Shown: one piece after another, positions 45,261 through 58,419 of the stretch | Numbering within the stretch: the first letter of the stretch is position 1 | Layout: each line of letters starts with the position of its first letter | Assembly (NCBI GenBank): GCA_030765045.1 | Contig: CM060961.1 | Coordinates: forward strand, 140,692,538 to 140,756,537 | Direction of reading: 5' to 3' | Length of the DNA stretch: 64,000 bases | From: Tenodera sinensis | Lineage: Eukaryota > Arthropoda > Insecta > Mantodea > Mantidae | Position numbers and translations under genes: made by a program | The notes under the pieces: model-generated | The model's database searches: none | Seen by the model: only the letters and a program-made list of their open reading frames with translations | What the model was told of the DNA's origin: nothing

Positions 45261-45880
45261 ATCGCTTATTAACGTTAGCCCAAGGCACCCAACTGTGTCA
45301 GTTTATGGGACGATCTTGCCACACAGAGTTATGGAATGGTTTGGCACATTGATTTTGTATGCAAATTTCACAGATATTTTCTCCTTATATTAATACACGC
45401 AATAAAATTACAACCAAATTGTTTGTTGAAATATTTCATTTTGAATAAATTGTGTTCAGATGTACAACAGCTTCAATGGAGATCTAGAGAGATTTTATGC
45501 GCGTTCTGACCCTACCTGTTTTGTTGTAAATCCTTTTCATTCTGGGATAACTGAACCACCTGCATTTGTCATTTGAGATACTTTTACCTCCCATTTAGAA
45601 CAGACGTCCTACTTGCCCTTGGGGGTTCTAATGTGGCACCAAATGAAACATTTGCATGGAAAGTAAACGTAGATTTTTGAACGAACCGAGCAAATGTGCG
45701 CAAGCATGAATGGGATTCTTAACGTTACCAATATGAAAGCATCCCACATCGCTGAAGCCCATGCACCTACCGCCTGAGGATGTCCTGAAGGGAATCTGCC
45801 CGAGAGCACCCGGAGGCGAATCCGACGCCAGGAAAAAAACATGTACACAGCACACCACCTTTACCCAGTAGCATCACGAT
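45261..45880. other. Unassigned DNA
   Basis: Overlapping short minus frames (45609-45858) show no domain. It may include the 3' part of the SINE that follows on the minus strand. Confidence 0.35.
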
Positions 45881-45889
45881 GAGCACCAT

Positions 45890-46080
45890 CACCTGATCGT
45901 TCAACCAGAGGAACATATGGTGATGCAGATGACGGGGACAGACGTAAGGGAATGAAAAATGGTAGAAGACAAATCAGTCCGGCATGGAGAAACCACGAAA
46001 AATCCGTGGTCGGAAGGACCGGTCGCCAGGAATCGAACCCGAAACCTCCTGTGGAGCCATCTCACTCGCTAAACATTTAC
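45890..46080 (-). mobile_element. tRNA-derived SINE (family C), minus strand
   Basis: Minus-strand reading: GCGAGTGAGATGGCTCC head, B box GGGTTCGATTCCTGG near 46025-46040, then ATTTTTCGTGGTTTCTCCATG, which parallels the copy at 921-1040. The 3' limit is uncertain. Confidence 0.65.
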
Positions 46081-47925
46081 AATATTCCCTTATTGTTTCA
46101 CTTATAAAACAATGTTAACTGTCAAAAATTGCATTCGTAGTTATTCTGATAAATTTTGTTTAAAAACCTAAATATTTAAACCGTTATATACAATTTATGT
46201 TTACTAGCATTAGTGTACATAAGCAATTTAAATGGATCCTTTTTCTCGATTGTTTGGCATTATTATCTGGTTTCCACATAAAATAATATAATTCAAATAG
46301 CATAACAAGCATAATTAAACTTTTGTATACAAGTAAACATTTCAATTTTTGTGAGCTGAGAATCACCGGTTTTCGAAAGGTATGATGAGATGGTCCGTAG
46401 AGTACAAATTGAGGAAGAGAAAGATAAGGCTCAACTGTAGCAGATGCCTGGTAGGAATTGATCTGATAGGCGAAGTGAAACTGACGAAATACCTGTAACA
46501 TAGGCTGGAATACTTGTAAGAGTAGTGTTGTAGACATATCTAGCCGGTGCCATCCATCCCAACAATTCCACTATACAGACATCCAATCTTTAAAGAAGAG
46601 TCTAGGTAAGTTGGAACCTACTTCGCGTCGATTTCCGATACTCATCAAATATTAATTGGTTCAGGTGAACATAGCATTAGGTTATTCGAAAGTAAAATGT
46701 ATTACCGGAAGAACTTTGCTCTCTGGAAGCAGATATTTCTCTGCCACAGGAGCAATGGGCACTACTACGTTACTGTTGAAAAGTAGCGCTGCATACGTCA
46801 CAAAATGGGAACAACAGAAGACAAGTGAAATGGCTTAGGTTATCGATTGTGTGCGCAAATTAGAATATGCCTTAGGCTTCGGCAGTTCATAATGCACAAG
46901 TACCAGAAAAGCGTTCTTTCTTTAGGCAAGGAAGTTTGGAACAAACATCCAGTGTCAATAATTAACTGTTCCAAAATTATTTCTAGCACGAATAAGTCAA
47001 AGGTAAAAGGAAACTAGAGCTACTCTTTGGATTCACAATCTTATTTTTTCTTCTCATGATATGCTCGGTGCTTCGCATAATAATGAGTTGTAGGTTGGTA
47101 AGCGAATAGTGTCTGTAATCGTCAGGTTGTCGAGTCAGTATTTTATTTATATTGAGGAGGCCAATCCGGCAAAAATATGTGGGCATATGTCGCAAGATTT
47201 CTATCAGTGTCTCTCATTCGGCGACAAACTTGCACATAACCGTTAAAAGCCAGCTTAAACTTCGTAACCTAGATACGGACTATGCCACCCAGTTGATGCA
47301 ATACATACCATATTCTACCCTATTTGTATATTATTGTAATTATCTCTATGCCGACTAGTGCAAATATAGATGAAGCAGGGCAATATATTTTCATTTCTGG
47401 CCTTTAACAGGTAAGTACCCAATTAACTTAATCGGATTAATAAATTGAGATAAGATTGAGTGAATTGACCTTAAAACAAATGTATGCTATAAAGGAGGTG
47501 ATGAAAATAAATAGTCCTTTAAGACTCTCTCTTATTTTTAGTCTAGGTTAACCATTGGAAACACGAGCAAGATTCGTGATTCTATAAATATTCCCTTTAT
47601 TATATGTATTAATCTCTCCTATCAGTTCGCCGCTTGTGGGTAGCTCCTTTCCCAAAAACTTATATTTCCATTTATCACACATAACCTAAAATTCAGCTAC
47701 ACATAAGCCTGTTGCTTCAGTTGTTAGACAGAAGACAGTTAATTAGTAATAGTGCTCCAGAGAATGGTCATATGGAGCCATAAGGTGACAGGGTACGACA
47801 CGGGGGAACACTTACAGAGATGGTTGGATACCGCTCGATATTAATTCTGCACAGCATGTAACATAACTATAAGTCATAGGTCGAACTGTTATGCGGCTGA
47901 GCCAGCTCTACTATACAATTGTATA
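46081..47925. other. Unassigned AT-rich DNA
   Basis: No recognised gene, SINE head or family M landmark. Confidence 0.4.
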
Positions 47926-47929
47926 CCAG

Positions 47930-48240
47930 GCTATTCCAAATCCGTGAGTTTGAGCAGTACACGCGAGCACGCAGCAGAGTTGCGCGGAGCACGGCTGTAA
48001 AGGGACGGCTGCGAAGGATGATGATAGTCAACACGTCATAGCAACCTCACTCTTTCCCCGTCGCAGGTCTCCGCCATTACTCACCGCGCCGTAACAGCAG
48101 CTTACCCCAGAGCAGAGCTGTGCGGTGTGTTGCAGGTTTACTCACGCAAGGCGGCGACTGAGTCGTTACACACTGGCGTGCAACTCAGGCGTAACATATT
48201 GTTGTACACGGTACAGTGTGTCAATTCTTTGACAACTTTG
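47930..48240. other. GC-rich island of unknown origin
   Basis: Roughly 300 bp much richer in G+C than its surroundings, starting near CCAGGCTATTCCAAATCCGTG and ending near GTGCAACTCAGGCGTAAC. No open frame, tRNA-like box or inverted ends were found. It could be an unknown transposon end or a regulatory island. Confidence 0.4.
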
Positions 48241-49545
48241 TTGTCTAACTGCTCATGCTGAAGAACTTTGTAAGCACATTTTAGGAGAAAACTTTACGTA
48301 ATTATTTCCAGCAATGCAGTAATTAATAAATCTAATTGGCTGGTTTTAAGAATTAGTGTATTGCCACAGTAAAGTAAATCATATACTAATACCCCTTTAA
48401 TTGTTCCTTGTGTTATAATTTAACATTAGGAGAATCATTTCAAAGGGATATTTTATAAGTCAATTTTTCTAGGTGTCTCCAACAACAATAAGGCTGGTTT
48501 TTATAAATGTTCTTTCCAATAAGCGGTATAAAAATAGCAGTGATTTTGGTAAAATGTGATTGTTTGCGTGAAGGAGATTCTATTAATGGCGCACGGATGC
48601 AATTTAAAAAGAATTATTTTGTTGTTCTTCAACACCTTGATAAAAATATAGTTTGTTGATGCTGATGATATATTTTATTTAACATCTTCCTGTCACAGTT
48701 ACAGGCTTCCAAAAAGACAAAGAATGCTAATTCAAAGGTAACTATAGTTAACAAAACATAACGAATATAAAAGATAAAAACTGAAAATAAGGAAAGTGTA
48801 ATCTCTTAAAATAATAAAATGAAATAAAAAGTATCATGGTCTATATACCTGATTTATAAAAATAGCTATAGAGCCTTTAAGCGTCAATATAGCGACATTA
48901 CATACCAAATCTTTGGATAGGCCAAAACTGATAAATTTTAACCGTATAGGAAAATTGTTTTCGACATTTTTCACACTTTTTAGTACATTTATAAAGTCTT
49001 GAAGTAAACTAAAAACAGAAAAGGTATAAATGAGCCGATTTTAAAGTACATAAATGTAAAAATAAAAACTAGGGAGCCAGAAAAATATATTTATAATTTG
49101 GCCTGTTTAGGGATCCTTAGAATTTGGTACAGAAAAGGTTTAAAAATGCACACAATGAAATATAGTCATATATAGATAAACATCTTTGGATTTTTGTAGA
49201 CTTTTACCCACTTATGTATACCCTTTACTCGGATAATATTGCGATACACGTTATGAACGGTTGCATACCTTTAGAACTTTTCACTAAGTAAATAGCTGTG
49301 GAAACAAATAATTTTTACCTGGTACTATTTGGGTAATTTTTGTTCCGTAGTTAACAAAAAAATAAATAACGATAATCAATTAGCTTTACCTCATAAATAG
49401 GATGTAAGTTATTCTAAACTTTCCATTTATTGTGTTTCAAGTCTCGTTCTCCGTAGTGCTGTATTACGACGGGGAGACTTGCAACAAAATATTCATAACA
49501 TGCTTACTTTGGAGGCACCATATTATTCTCAGTAGCAACATAAGT
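48241..49545. other. Unassigned AT-rich DNA
   Basis: Very AT-rich with no recognisable feature. Confidence 0.4.
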
Positions 49546-49551
49546 AATATA

Positions 49552-49710
49552 CCGAGCGAGATGGCTCCGTGGTAACTTGTTAGGCTCTCATTTGGGAGGT
49601 CATGGCCTTTATGACCCATGAGTTTTACGTAGTTTTCCCGGGTTACCATGCGAATGCTGGGAAGGATAATTACGTCTCCCGAATTTTCCGTGTCTTCATT
49701 TCGATTCACC
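49552..49710 (+). mobile_element. SINE family C, decayed copy
   Basis: ACCGAGCGAGATGGCTCCGTGG matches the family C head at 921. The B box is degenerate and the body has TAGTTTTCCCGGGTTACCATG. A moderate call resting on the head. Confidence 0.5.
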
Positions 49711-49989
49711 TTCATTTCAAACCAGCCTAGCAGGGTCCGAAGAGTTGACGATGGGCGAGATTTGTGCTGTTGTGTGGGGACTTTCCGAGCTGTAACTTCT
49801 GTTCTCAGTGGATGGATGACGTTGTAGTCGTCTGAACTGTGGCTGCTTCATAAACTCTGGTGTCGAGATGGAGAATTTCCAGCACAAGCTAGGGGCCGTC
49901 ATGCTGGCTCGCGGAACTCGTCGGGGTTCCAACACACCCCTAGAGTGCTCTCATTTCATCCCTTCCTCCTGGGCTCTGACATAATAGCC

Positions 49990-50610
49990 TTAAAACTTGG
50001 CTCAGTGTGGAATTTCCTGTGAAAATACTCGACCTCTCTACTTCAACATCTGCAGAGAGCGGTGTTATCGTGCTGGTACGAAGAGAATTGAAAGAACTGT
50101 CCATAAGCTGGATAACCTACTCTTGCGTATCTCGTCACGAGGAGATAATTTGGGCTCTATTACACTTTGGGCACTGCAATTTTATGCATGGTTACCTTTT
50201 TAAACGGGACCCTGCTGCTCTCTGTCTGCTGTACGATAACTATTTATCGGTTCGTCGCGTGCTGCTAGAATGTACCTCCCTAGCGCACCTTTGAGACCCT
50301 CTGCAGCTGCCTGTCAGACTTGCAGAGGTCCTTGTGAACGATAAACAAGCAGTGGAAAGATTTTTGAAGATTTTAGCAAAGATAAATATGAACTAGCGGA
50401 TTTAAAACCTTTTAGCTACCTGTTGAAATTTCGTACATTTTTTACTTTTTTATAACCTTGCTTTAATCCTTTGTTTGGTATGTTTATGTATATTTCCTTG
50501 CTTACGAGTATTTTTATTTTACATGAAACTTATTCCTGGCTTTTGCCACGATTATTTTTGTAGGGGAGCTGATGGCTAAGTTGTTGAGCGCCCTTTAAAC
50601 CACCACATTA
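49990..50610 (+). mobile_element. 5'-truncated LINE 3' end (copy 2 of a pair)
   Basis: Same architecture as 25989-26627. It reads GHCNFMHGYLFKRDPAALC...VRRVLLECTSLAHL, then a stop at about 50294. The 3' UTR shows TGGCTTTTGCCACGA and the end GGGGAGCTGATGGC...TTGAGCGCCCTTTAAACCACCA. It is more diverged, with a broken reading frame. Confidence 0.8.
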
Positions 50611-50614
50611 TTTC

Positions 50615-52215
50615 AACATACCTCAACGCCAGTTGTTTAGTAGGAAAAGAAAGGTGTTGTACACAGCTTTAGAGTTCAACTACATTCCGGATAGTCATGG
50701 AAATTGATGCGTACCAAAAGTGGTGTCCTAACTGCAAGAATGAATCGTTGTCTTTATCTTCGCTTCCAGTTTCGGGTAGTAACTACACAAAATAGAAATA
50801 CTTTAATGGATTGTGACGAGATGCTTTGGAGGTGAATGTGGCTTTTTAAAGCAGCACGGGAAACAGCATTTGTATCCCCTTCAGCGCTTTAAGGATAACA
50901 AAGAAAATGGAATACACCCACGCTGTTGGCAGTTGAGCATAAAATGCCCTGCAGGATTACAGCGCATTTCACTATGACCATAATACAAAATTACAAAGAA
51001 CTCACAACGACGCCTTTGTGTTCCGTAATAGAAAGCTGCTTCAAGTTTTAGTAATTCCGCACTCCTAGACTAAAATGTTAAATACACATGGTAATATATT
51101 ATTAGCTTACAAGAAACAATCCGTTTTCAGTTGTGGTTCAGTGCTTTTACTTTTTACCTTTACCACCAATACAACATACCCTCACAGTGACTGGATTAAT
51201 ATCATGGCTCTCTTCTGGGTTACGGGAAGGGCTGGAGTAGGTGCATTTTGTCAATTCTTTTCCTATTAAAAGGTGGGAATATGTACAACTAATTTTGGTG
51301 GGGAAATTGATGCCATATATACATCACTTCAAAGTTTATTTCCATGGTTATATAAATGAAAAAATGTCGTATTTAATATACTGAAATAGTGTGAATTATC
51401 ACAGACAGAATTTTCTGGTGGACCGTAAAAGGAAAAGTTCACATACTTTAACTAAAGACGTTGGTACAGAGGTATTTTCACGACGAATGACTTTGCTAGG
51501 GTCTGCGCGAGTTACCGTCACCACAATTGATGGTGGGGGTAACGTCTCTGCCTTTTGCTGGAAATAAACAAGACACTGCTGACAATGCGAGTGGACACTA
51601 CTTAATCACGCACTTTTCTGCGATGTTTACTACATGGAAGTCGCAGAGAACCAAACTGACACCCCTATGATCTTATAAATACAAAAGTAAACTCGACCAT
51701 AAGCCACTGCGCAATTTCCAGCTATTCGACATGTCCAAAAGGTATCTCTATACTTAGATACTCAACGGATTCCCCATCGTTATAAAATTCACTGAAACTT
51801 CTCAATTTTGAGAAATATCAATTTTTGTCTATGTTCCGAGTTTGGAGAATATTCTTTCGTTGGCTAAGTGGTGGTGCAATGTTAATGTTTAATGCGCCAC
51901 CTCATTATTTCTAAATTCATGAATCATTCTTACACCGTTTACACAGAGTATGACCTCATGTGAGAACATCAGCTCGTTCCGTTTACGTTTCTTCAGCTCG
52001 AAAGTGTTTGCTAATACAAAATAGATGAAAGAGAGAATGCCTCAAAAGAGGCTAGATTCCTCTTCCCTCATAAAATATTAGGGATCTAATTCTGGACTTT
52101 GAAAGAATCTTAGCGGTCAGTTCCAAGCAATGAGTGGAAACATGCGTACTTGAGCTAGCACCAACCTCTTGTCTACGGACATGTCCAGTCACTCAAAATA
52201 CAAGAGAAATTTGTC
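50615..52215. other. Unassigned DNA
   Basis: No recognised feature in about 1.6 kb. Confidence 0.4.
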
Positions 52216-52219
52216 ATTC

Positions 52220-52360
52220 AGACTGAAGCGAACTTAATAGGCTACTTCCAGGAAATTCAAGACATTCCTATATTTTATTTATCATGTAGCTATCTGACAC
52301 ACATGCCATTTTGATTAAAATCCAAAGCAGCATTTTTGAGACGATAAAATATGGATGTTG
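52220..52360 (+). repeat. Family M fragment, strongly diverged
   Basis: Shares GGCTA-CCAGGAAATTCAAGA, ATTT-ATCAT, ACACATGCCATTTTGATTAAAATC and CATTTTTGAGA with the middle of family M. Weak but ordered. Confidence 0.45.
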
Positions 52361-52385
52361 TCTTACATCCACATGACTTCTTCTG

Positions 52386-52735
52386 CCCACTAAGCTAAGC
52401 CCCGACACTACAGCCCACGAAGAGCCAAGCCTTACCACCCAGCCGCTGCGTCCCCCACCTCGGCCCTTACAGGCGTCATTGGTGGGGTGCAGTACTGGAG
52501 AGTGGTGCGTGGTCAGCGTCCCGATCCCTCCCGGCCAGTTATGCGGTCTTCACGACCTGGGGCCGCTAATTTTCCATCAAGTAGCTCCTCAATTGGTCCC
52601 CCCGGGACTAACGAGGCTGAGTGAACCCAGTGCCAGACCTCCCAGAGGGGATAAAATTCCCATGTTGGTACCGGGGATCGAACCCGGGACCTCCGCGCCA
52701 GAGGCAGGCTTCTGCTCACTAGCACTCATTTTATT
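52386..52735 (-). mobile_element. SINE family A, minus strand, near complete
   Basis: Minus-strand reading: B box GGGTTCGATCCCCGG (near 52671-52685), GTTCACTCAGCCTCGTTAG, CCAATTGAGGAGCTACTTGATGG and GACGCTGACCACGCACC, with an end in GGGGCTTAGC. It aligns along its length with 62212-62492. Confidence 0.88.
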
Positions 52736-52989
52736 TATTTTCCAGAAGTTCTTCCAGGAAAGTGTTTTTCTCTATCTCAGCGATGTCCGATCTTGTCTCT
52801 TTGGAGACGCCTACGTAATTAGCTGCTATTCCCCACCTCCTCTTGTAGTCGGAGGGTGCATCAGCTCACACCCAGACAGTCAGTATCCAGTGAAGGACAC
52901 AAACAGGCGATTTCATGGCAGTTTCTAAGTCATGCCCTGGATTTTCTGGAAAGGTTCTGAGAGGACCTCTTCATTCCGGATGATTCTTG

Positions 52990-53370
52990 CATAAATGGTA
53001 AACAGTAGCAGTCAGACAAAGGCTTACCAAATAAAAAATATGCATCTCGTCAAAATACCAAGTTGTGTCAAATACTTCTTTTTTTCTTTTGAGTGAATCA
53101 TTTCCAAGACATCCTTTATTATATGTTAGAATTTGTCAATACCTATACATTTCTTGAATAGGAATATGTTATTCGCTTTTTTGTCTCTTGGCCTTACAAA
53201 GGACGGAATTTCAACAGCATCGCATAGCAATCATCTCATAAAACATGACTATCGCTTAGGACCTACTATATTCCCATATTCCCCTTGCATCTACAGCAAA
53301 ATGAGCAAAAAGATAGTTTCTGAAAATGCGTATATCGATTAAAATGTAGTAGATAGAGAAATACGTATTT
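52990..53370 (-). repeat. Family M fragment (5' part), minus strand
   Basis: Shares with copy 6 the order of an AAATGTATATCTCGT-like word, TTATGTCAAAAT, CAAAGGACGGAATTTCAA, ATAGCAATC, ACTATCGC, ATTCCCCTTGCATCTACA and GATAGTTT. It is diverged, and the right part is missing. Confidence 0.6.
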
Positions 53371-53399
53371 GCAAGAATTGACTGCATAAGAATGAGTAT

Positions 53400-53715
53400 C
53401 GCAATAGGATACGCGACAGTCACTTGGTATCTAAGGCTATGCATTTCAACTTTGTCGCCAAATATTGATAGACTTCTTAAACGTAAGTTACTAATTAACA
53501 GAAGTTTATCGTATAAGATTTGAAACCAACCTGCCAATGCAACACAATGCACATCTGATTGTCAAAGAGCAACACAGTTCGCATATAGTGGAAGGAGGTA
53601 AACTCCCCTCTTTCGTAAACGCTAGACACGGCTGCTCTACCTACTTCATGTTAATCTCTGTCTACAGACAAACACGCGCCCGGAAACACATTCAAGCACA
53701 TGCATGCGTGAGTCT
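53400..53715. other. Unassigned DNA
   Basis: Nothing recognised between two family M copies. Confidence 0.4.
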
Positions 53716-53716
53716 T

Positions 53717-54565
53717 TTTTTACTTTCTCTACTGGTAAGTAGAGGAAGTATTGTATTCCACCTAAAAATTCGATGTCGAGATTTCACCGGAAATATATGT
53801 TTTGAGGACCCCTGACCAAAAAAGGCATTTTTAGAAAAAAGTCCGTGTGTGTCTGTGTGCCCGTGGACAGCATAGCTCAAAAATGAAATGTCGGTTGAAA
53901 ACCTAAGTTGGTATTGAACTTTAACGTCTTTTAGGGATGCGACACGAAGATTTTAAAGAAAATAGCCCCACCCTAAACCACCCTTTACATGGACAATTTT
54001 TCGAAAATTTTGATATTCTTGAAAATGGCTCCAACGATTTTGATTAAAATATCATATGTTTAAGATATTTGCATGACAAATGAAATGTATATTTTGAATT
54101 TTATGGCTATAGCCTATGTAGTCCTGTTTACTCTGGATGACTTTCGAATAACTCGTAAAGCGTAAGAGATAGATAAAATCTTACTGTAGAAAAAATGTAT
54201 ATCTCGTAAAACACACAATTTATGTCAAAATAAATTTTGTTGTAGAGTGAACTATTTCGGAGATATTCCTTGTTATTTGTGTGAGTTTCGGAAAACTTAA
54301 AACTTTCGTGCAATGGAACATCGTTGTTCATTTGTTATATGTTAAGCGTGCAAAGAGAACGGGATCTCAAAGCTTTAAAACATTTGACTATCGCACAAAA
54401 CCTACTGTATTCTAATATTCCCCTTGCACCTACAAGGATATAAGCAACAAGATAAGTTGTACAAATGTTTATCTCAACTAACACGAAGAAGATATAGTAA
54501 TAAGAGCTTGTAAGAATAGTTAGTACAGCAGTAGAGAAAGTCATGTGACTGCATCACATCAGATT
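53717..54565 (-). mobile_element. Family M repeat, full-length minus copy
   Basis: Inverted ends ACTTTCTCTACT at 53722-53733 and AGTAGAGAAAGT at 54530-54541, both exact, 820 bp apart overall. Outer left-end sequence (CATGTGACTGCATCACATCAG) extends to about 54562. The microsatellite site is short. With copy 2 it defines the family. Confidence 0.88.
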
Positions 54566-54690
54566 TTTTTTTCTAAAAGTGCTCTTCTTCTATTCAAAGT
54601 ACCTCAAACATGTGTTTCCGGCGAAATTCAACACTTTTTGTACCTACTGTGTACGTGAGAGAAAATGTAAAAACATAAATTAATATGTTA
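54566..54690 (+). repeat. Family M 3' end fragment
   Basis: TTTCTAAAAGTGC, CCTCAAACATGTGTTTCCGGCGAAAT and GAGAGAAAATGTAAAAAC match the last 110 bp of the family on the plus strand. It abuts the minus copy head to head. Confidence 0.7.
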
Positions 54691-54865
54691 ATGAGCTATG
54701 CAATGCTCTAAGCCACGTGACGGGGAGTTCCGGAACTACAGGATAACTCTGATAGTCTGCTCTCAGCAAACTGGAAACATTAGGTCTGTTATTATATGGT
54801 CCTTGTCAAGCAGTTTATTAGTAAAAGGAAATAGTTCTGTGGTAAATTTGGAAAACATTTTCCTT

Positions 54866-54884
54866 GTATGTGTGTGTGTGTGAG

Positions 54885-54942
<58 letters not shown>
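54866..54942. repeat. GT microsatellite
   Basis: TG/GT repeat with a GAGTG interruption near 54880. Confidence 0.95.
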
Positions 54943-54943
<1 letters not shown>

Positions 54944-55136
54944 ATTACAATTGTGTTATGCGTGTTTTCTTTTGTTAGTTGAGGCCAGAGGAAAAGGAAG
55001 TAATAAGGTAATAAATTATGTAGACATTTAACCCAACTATTTTGTTTCAGTTGTGCTGAATTACCCACATGTTTAAGTTGTTCATAGACACACATATACA
55101 AACCACACAATATACACATATACCTTTTTTGTAATT

Positions 55137-55917
<781 letters not shown>

Positions 55918-56020
55918 TTTAATTCGAGGCATTTCAAAGTGTATTTTCGGTAAAATCTTGGTATCCAGATTTTGGTAGGAATACACTTCTTCCTCTTCTC
56001 CTAGTAGAGAAAGTAATAAG
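55918..56020 (+). repeat. Family M 3' end fragment after the ATT array
   Basis: GAGGCATTTCAAAGTGTATTTTCGGTAAAATCT and AGTAGAGAAAGTAATAAG match the last 90 bp of the family. Confidence 0.7.
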
Positions 56021-56174
56021 TGGTTTTAGGCAACTATAATTTATTTAAAAATATTTTTAAAAATCAGGTACTAACATGGAACCATTTCATTGTACATAAT
56101 ATTACTATATTGAAATAAATCAAGAACTTCCCACATATGTGGGCTGCCAAATTGACAAAGTAAACAAAAAGGCA

Positions 56175-56890
56175 AATCATATCTAATATGTTGCACTCAC
56201 ATGACTTTCTCTACTCCTGCAAAAACTATCCTTACACACTTATTCCTCTGACCACTTCATGTTAATCACCATAAATATTGGTAAAATGTATCTTATTAAT
56301 AGTCTTATTTTAGGCACAACAAGAATAGATTAGGTTTTAAGCGATAGTCAATATTTCAAGGGTAGTCGCTGTATGATGGCTTTGAAATTCTTTGCATGAC
56401 CAAGGGATAAAAAATGAATAACGAACTCTCATTTGACATAGGTCTATAAGTCTTGCAAAATGTAGATGAATAATAAGGAATATCTCCGAAATGGGACACT
56501 TTACAAAAAAAATTATTCAGATATATATTGTGTGTTTTAGCAAGATTCATAGTTTTTGTATAGTAAGATTTAGTCTATCTCTTACGCTTTACCAATTATG
56601 CAAAAGCCATCAAAAATAAATAGAACTACATGAGCTATAGCCAGAAATTCAATATATACATTTCATTTTCCATAAAAATATGTTAAATATATGACATTTT
56701 AATCAAAATTGTTAGAGCCATTTTTGAGAAAATCAAAATTTTCGAAAAATTGTCCATATAAAGAGTAGTTTAAGATGGGAGAATTTTCTTCAAAATCTTC
56801 GTGCCACATTCTTGAAAAATATGAAACTTAAGTACTAACTTTTGTATTTAACCGACTTTTCGCTTTTGAGTTATGCTATTCACAGCCAAA

Positions 56891-56954
<64 letters not shown>

Positions 56955-57055
56955 GCCCTTTTTCTAAACATGCTTACGGTGAAATCTCGCCATCGAATTT
57001 AATTTTTGGGTGGTTAGAATACTTCGCCTGCTTACGTACTACAGAAAGCAAAAAT
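56175..57055 (+). mobile_element. Family M repeat, near-full copy with CA array
   Basis: Left end ACTTTCTCTACT exact at 56204-56215. Landmarks include GGAATATCTCCGAAATGG (near 56480), CTATAGCCAGAAATTC, AATCAAAATTGTTAGAGCC and TTAACCGACTTTTCG. The CA array is at 56889-56951. The right end is diverged (GTACTACAGAAAGC near 57036-57049). Confidence 0.85.
56889..56951. repeat. CA microsatellite inside family M
   Basis: About 30 CA units at the family's microsatellite site (after TATTCACAGCCAAACACAC). Confidence 0.95.
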
Positions 57056-57059
57056 GTGA

Positions 57060-57650
57060 AGGTAGTTCTGCTAGTCTCCTTTGACATACCCTAACGTACA
57101 CTAATAAATCAGAGGTTGGAGAAATGTTTCCTTTTTCATAAATGTCCCTTGCGTTTGTGTGTTAGAAGGGATGCTAGTGCAGGACTAAACCAGAACCCCG
57201 GCCTGGATGGACGCGGCAACATAGCCAAGTGGACATCGATTTCCAAATGGTGCTGGCAAGTTTCCAGAAGCGGAGCCTCGGCTCTCTGGTTCAAGGGCAA
57301 AGCATGGATTGACGAAAGTAAACCAAGATTGGCGCCACCTGTGGGAAATGCCACGACTATTTCCTGCTGCAGATACTCAACTTTCCTGACGTGCTTTTGT
57401 TACGGGGCTTCCAAAGTGGCACCGTCTAAATAGGAATGCCAATAACAACGGGGACGTAGGATATTAGTATTTTTTTTCTCCCTTAGTGTTCCATTTGTAT
57501 GCCACTTTTAACATCGGTCATATTGGCGGCTTTTTCCTTTGGAGCGATTGCTCAGCAGCAATGGTGTTCACCCGTTTAACAATGGTTTTCATCTTTGGGT
57601 ATCTATTTGTTGGGATTAACTTATTACATTAAATTCACACTCCCATTCAT
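57060..57650. other. Unassigned DNA with a GC-richer patch
   Basis: 57160-57430 is GC-richer and open for 105 codons on the plus strand, with no domain recognised. Confidence 0.35.
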
Positions 57651-57654
57651 ATTT

Positions 57655-57783
57655 GCAGACTCTAAGGAGGTTGGGGAACAATCCCAGTTAAACAAAAACC
57701 CCCACACTCAGCAGAGAATCAAACCCGGAACCCCTTGCACAGCAGGCAGGTCCTCTACCTACTGAGCTACGACGCCAGCTATA
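57655..57783 (-). mobile_element. tRNA-derived SINE (family D), minus strand
   Basis: Minus-strand reading: A box TAGCTCAGTAGGTAGAGG, B box GGGTTTGATTCTC, then GTTTTTGTTTAACTGGGATTG and CTCCTTAGAGTCTGCAAATATG. The body matches 2190-2260. Confidence 0.8.
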
Positions 57784-57789
57784 GCGGTT

Positions 57790-58190
57790 TTCTGAACTTG
57801 ACTAAGCAATTACATATATTTTTATATTACCTAAGTAAAATATTGGGGGACCAGAAAAAACATTTCGAGGAGATTAAGGCATCTTCTGGAATACATAACA
57901 TTGTTATATAATTACTTTTTAGCATTGTAGTGCCCGTTCTTACTGGATATGGTACTAGAGGCAGTGAACCATGCTAAGGAATAGAATGAAATTATAATTG
58001 GTAAAGGAATTTTGTGAAGGAAACTTTCAAGCCTAAATTTAGAGCACCTCGCCAACATTTGCCAGTTGTGAAGCCTGAAAATATACGTCAAGGATGACTG
58101 TCCTGGAGTAGACTTTCTATTCACGTCACCGTAACCAGTTTGTTTATCTTGTCTCTAAGAACATAAAAGTGGAAGGTTCACTCCACCACC
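57790..58190. other. Unassigned DNA
   Basis: No recognised feature. Confidence 0.4.
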
Positions 58191-58194
58191 ACAC

Positions 58195-58412
58195 AACGTT
58201 CTCCAACGTAGGTCTGACGGATGGTGAATGAATGAAACGGGTAAAATGATGCTGAAATGAGCCCGAGGTCCATCGAGGTTTAAGTTACCCGACATTCGTC
58301 TTCACAGCAAACCTCGGAGAAAACCTTATCCGGATAACTCATGCTAAGCGAGATTCGAATTCGCGACCTCTTGGATGTGAGGCAGACACGCTACCACCAC
58401 GCTACAGAGGTG
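58195..58412 (-). mobile_element. tRNA-derived SINE (family B), minus strand
   Basis: Minus-strand reading: A box GTAGCGTGGTGGTAGCG, B-box-like GCGAATTCGAATCTCGC, then GTTATCC, AATGTCGGGTAACTTAAAC and CTCGGGCTCATT. It is the better-preserved copy of the SINE at 35518. Confidence 0.88.
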
Positions 58413-58419
58413 GGCTTAG

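Noticed and set aside
57116..57433. 105-aa plus-strand frame as a host exon
   Set aside because: No recognisable domain or convincing splice context, so I left it unassigned.
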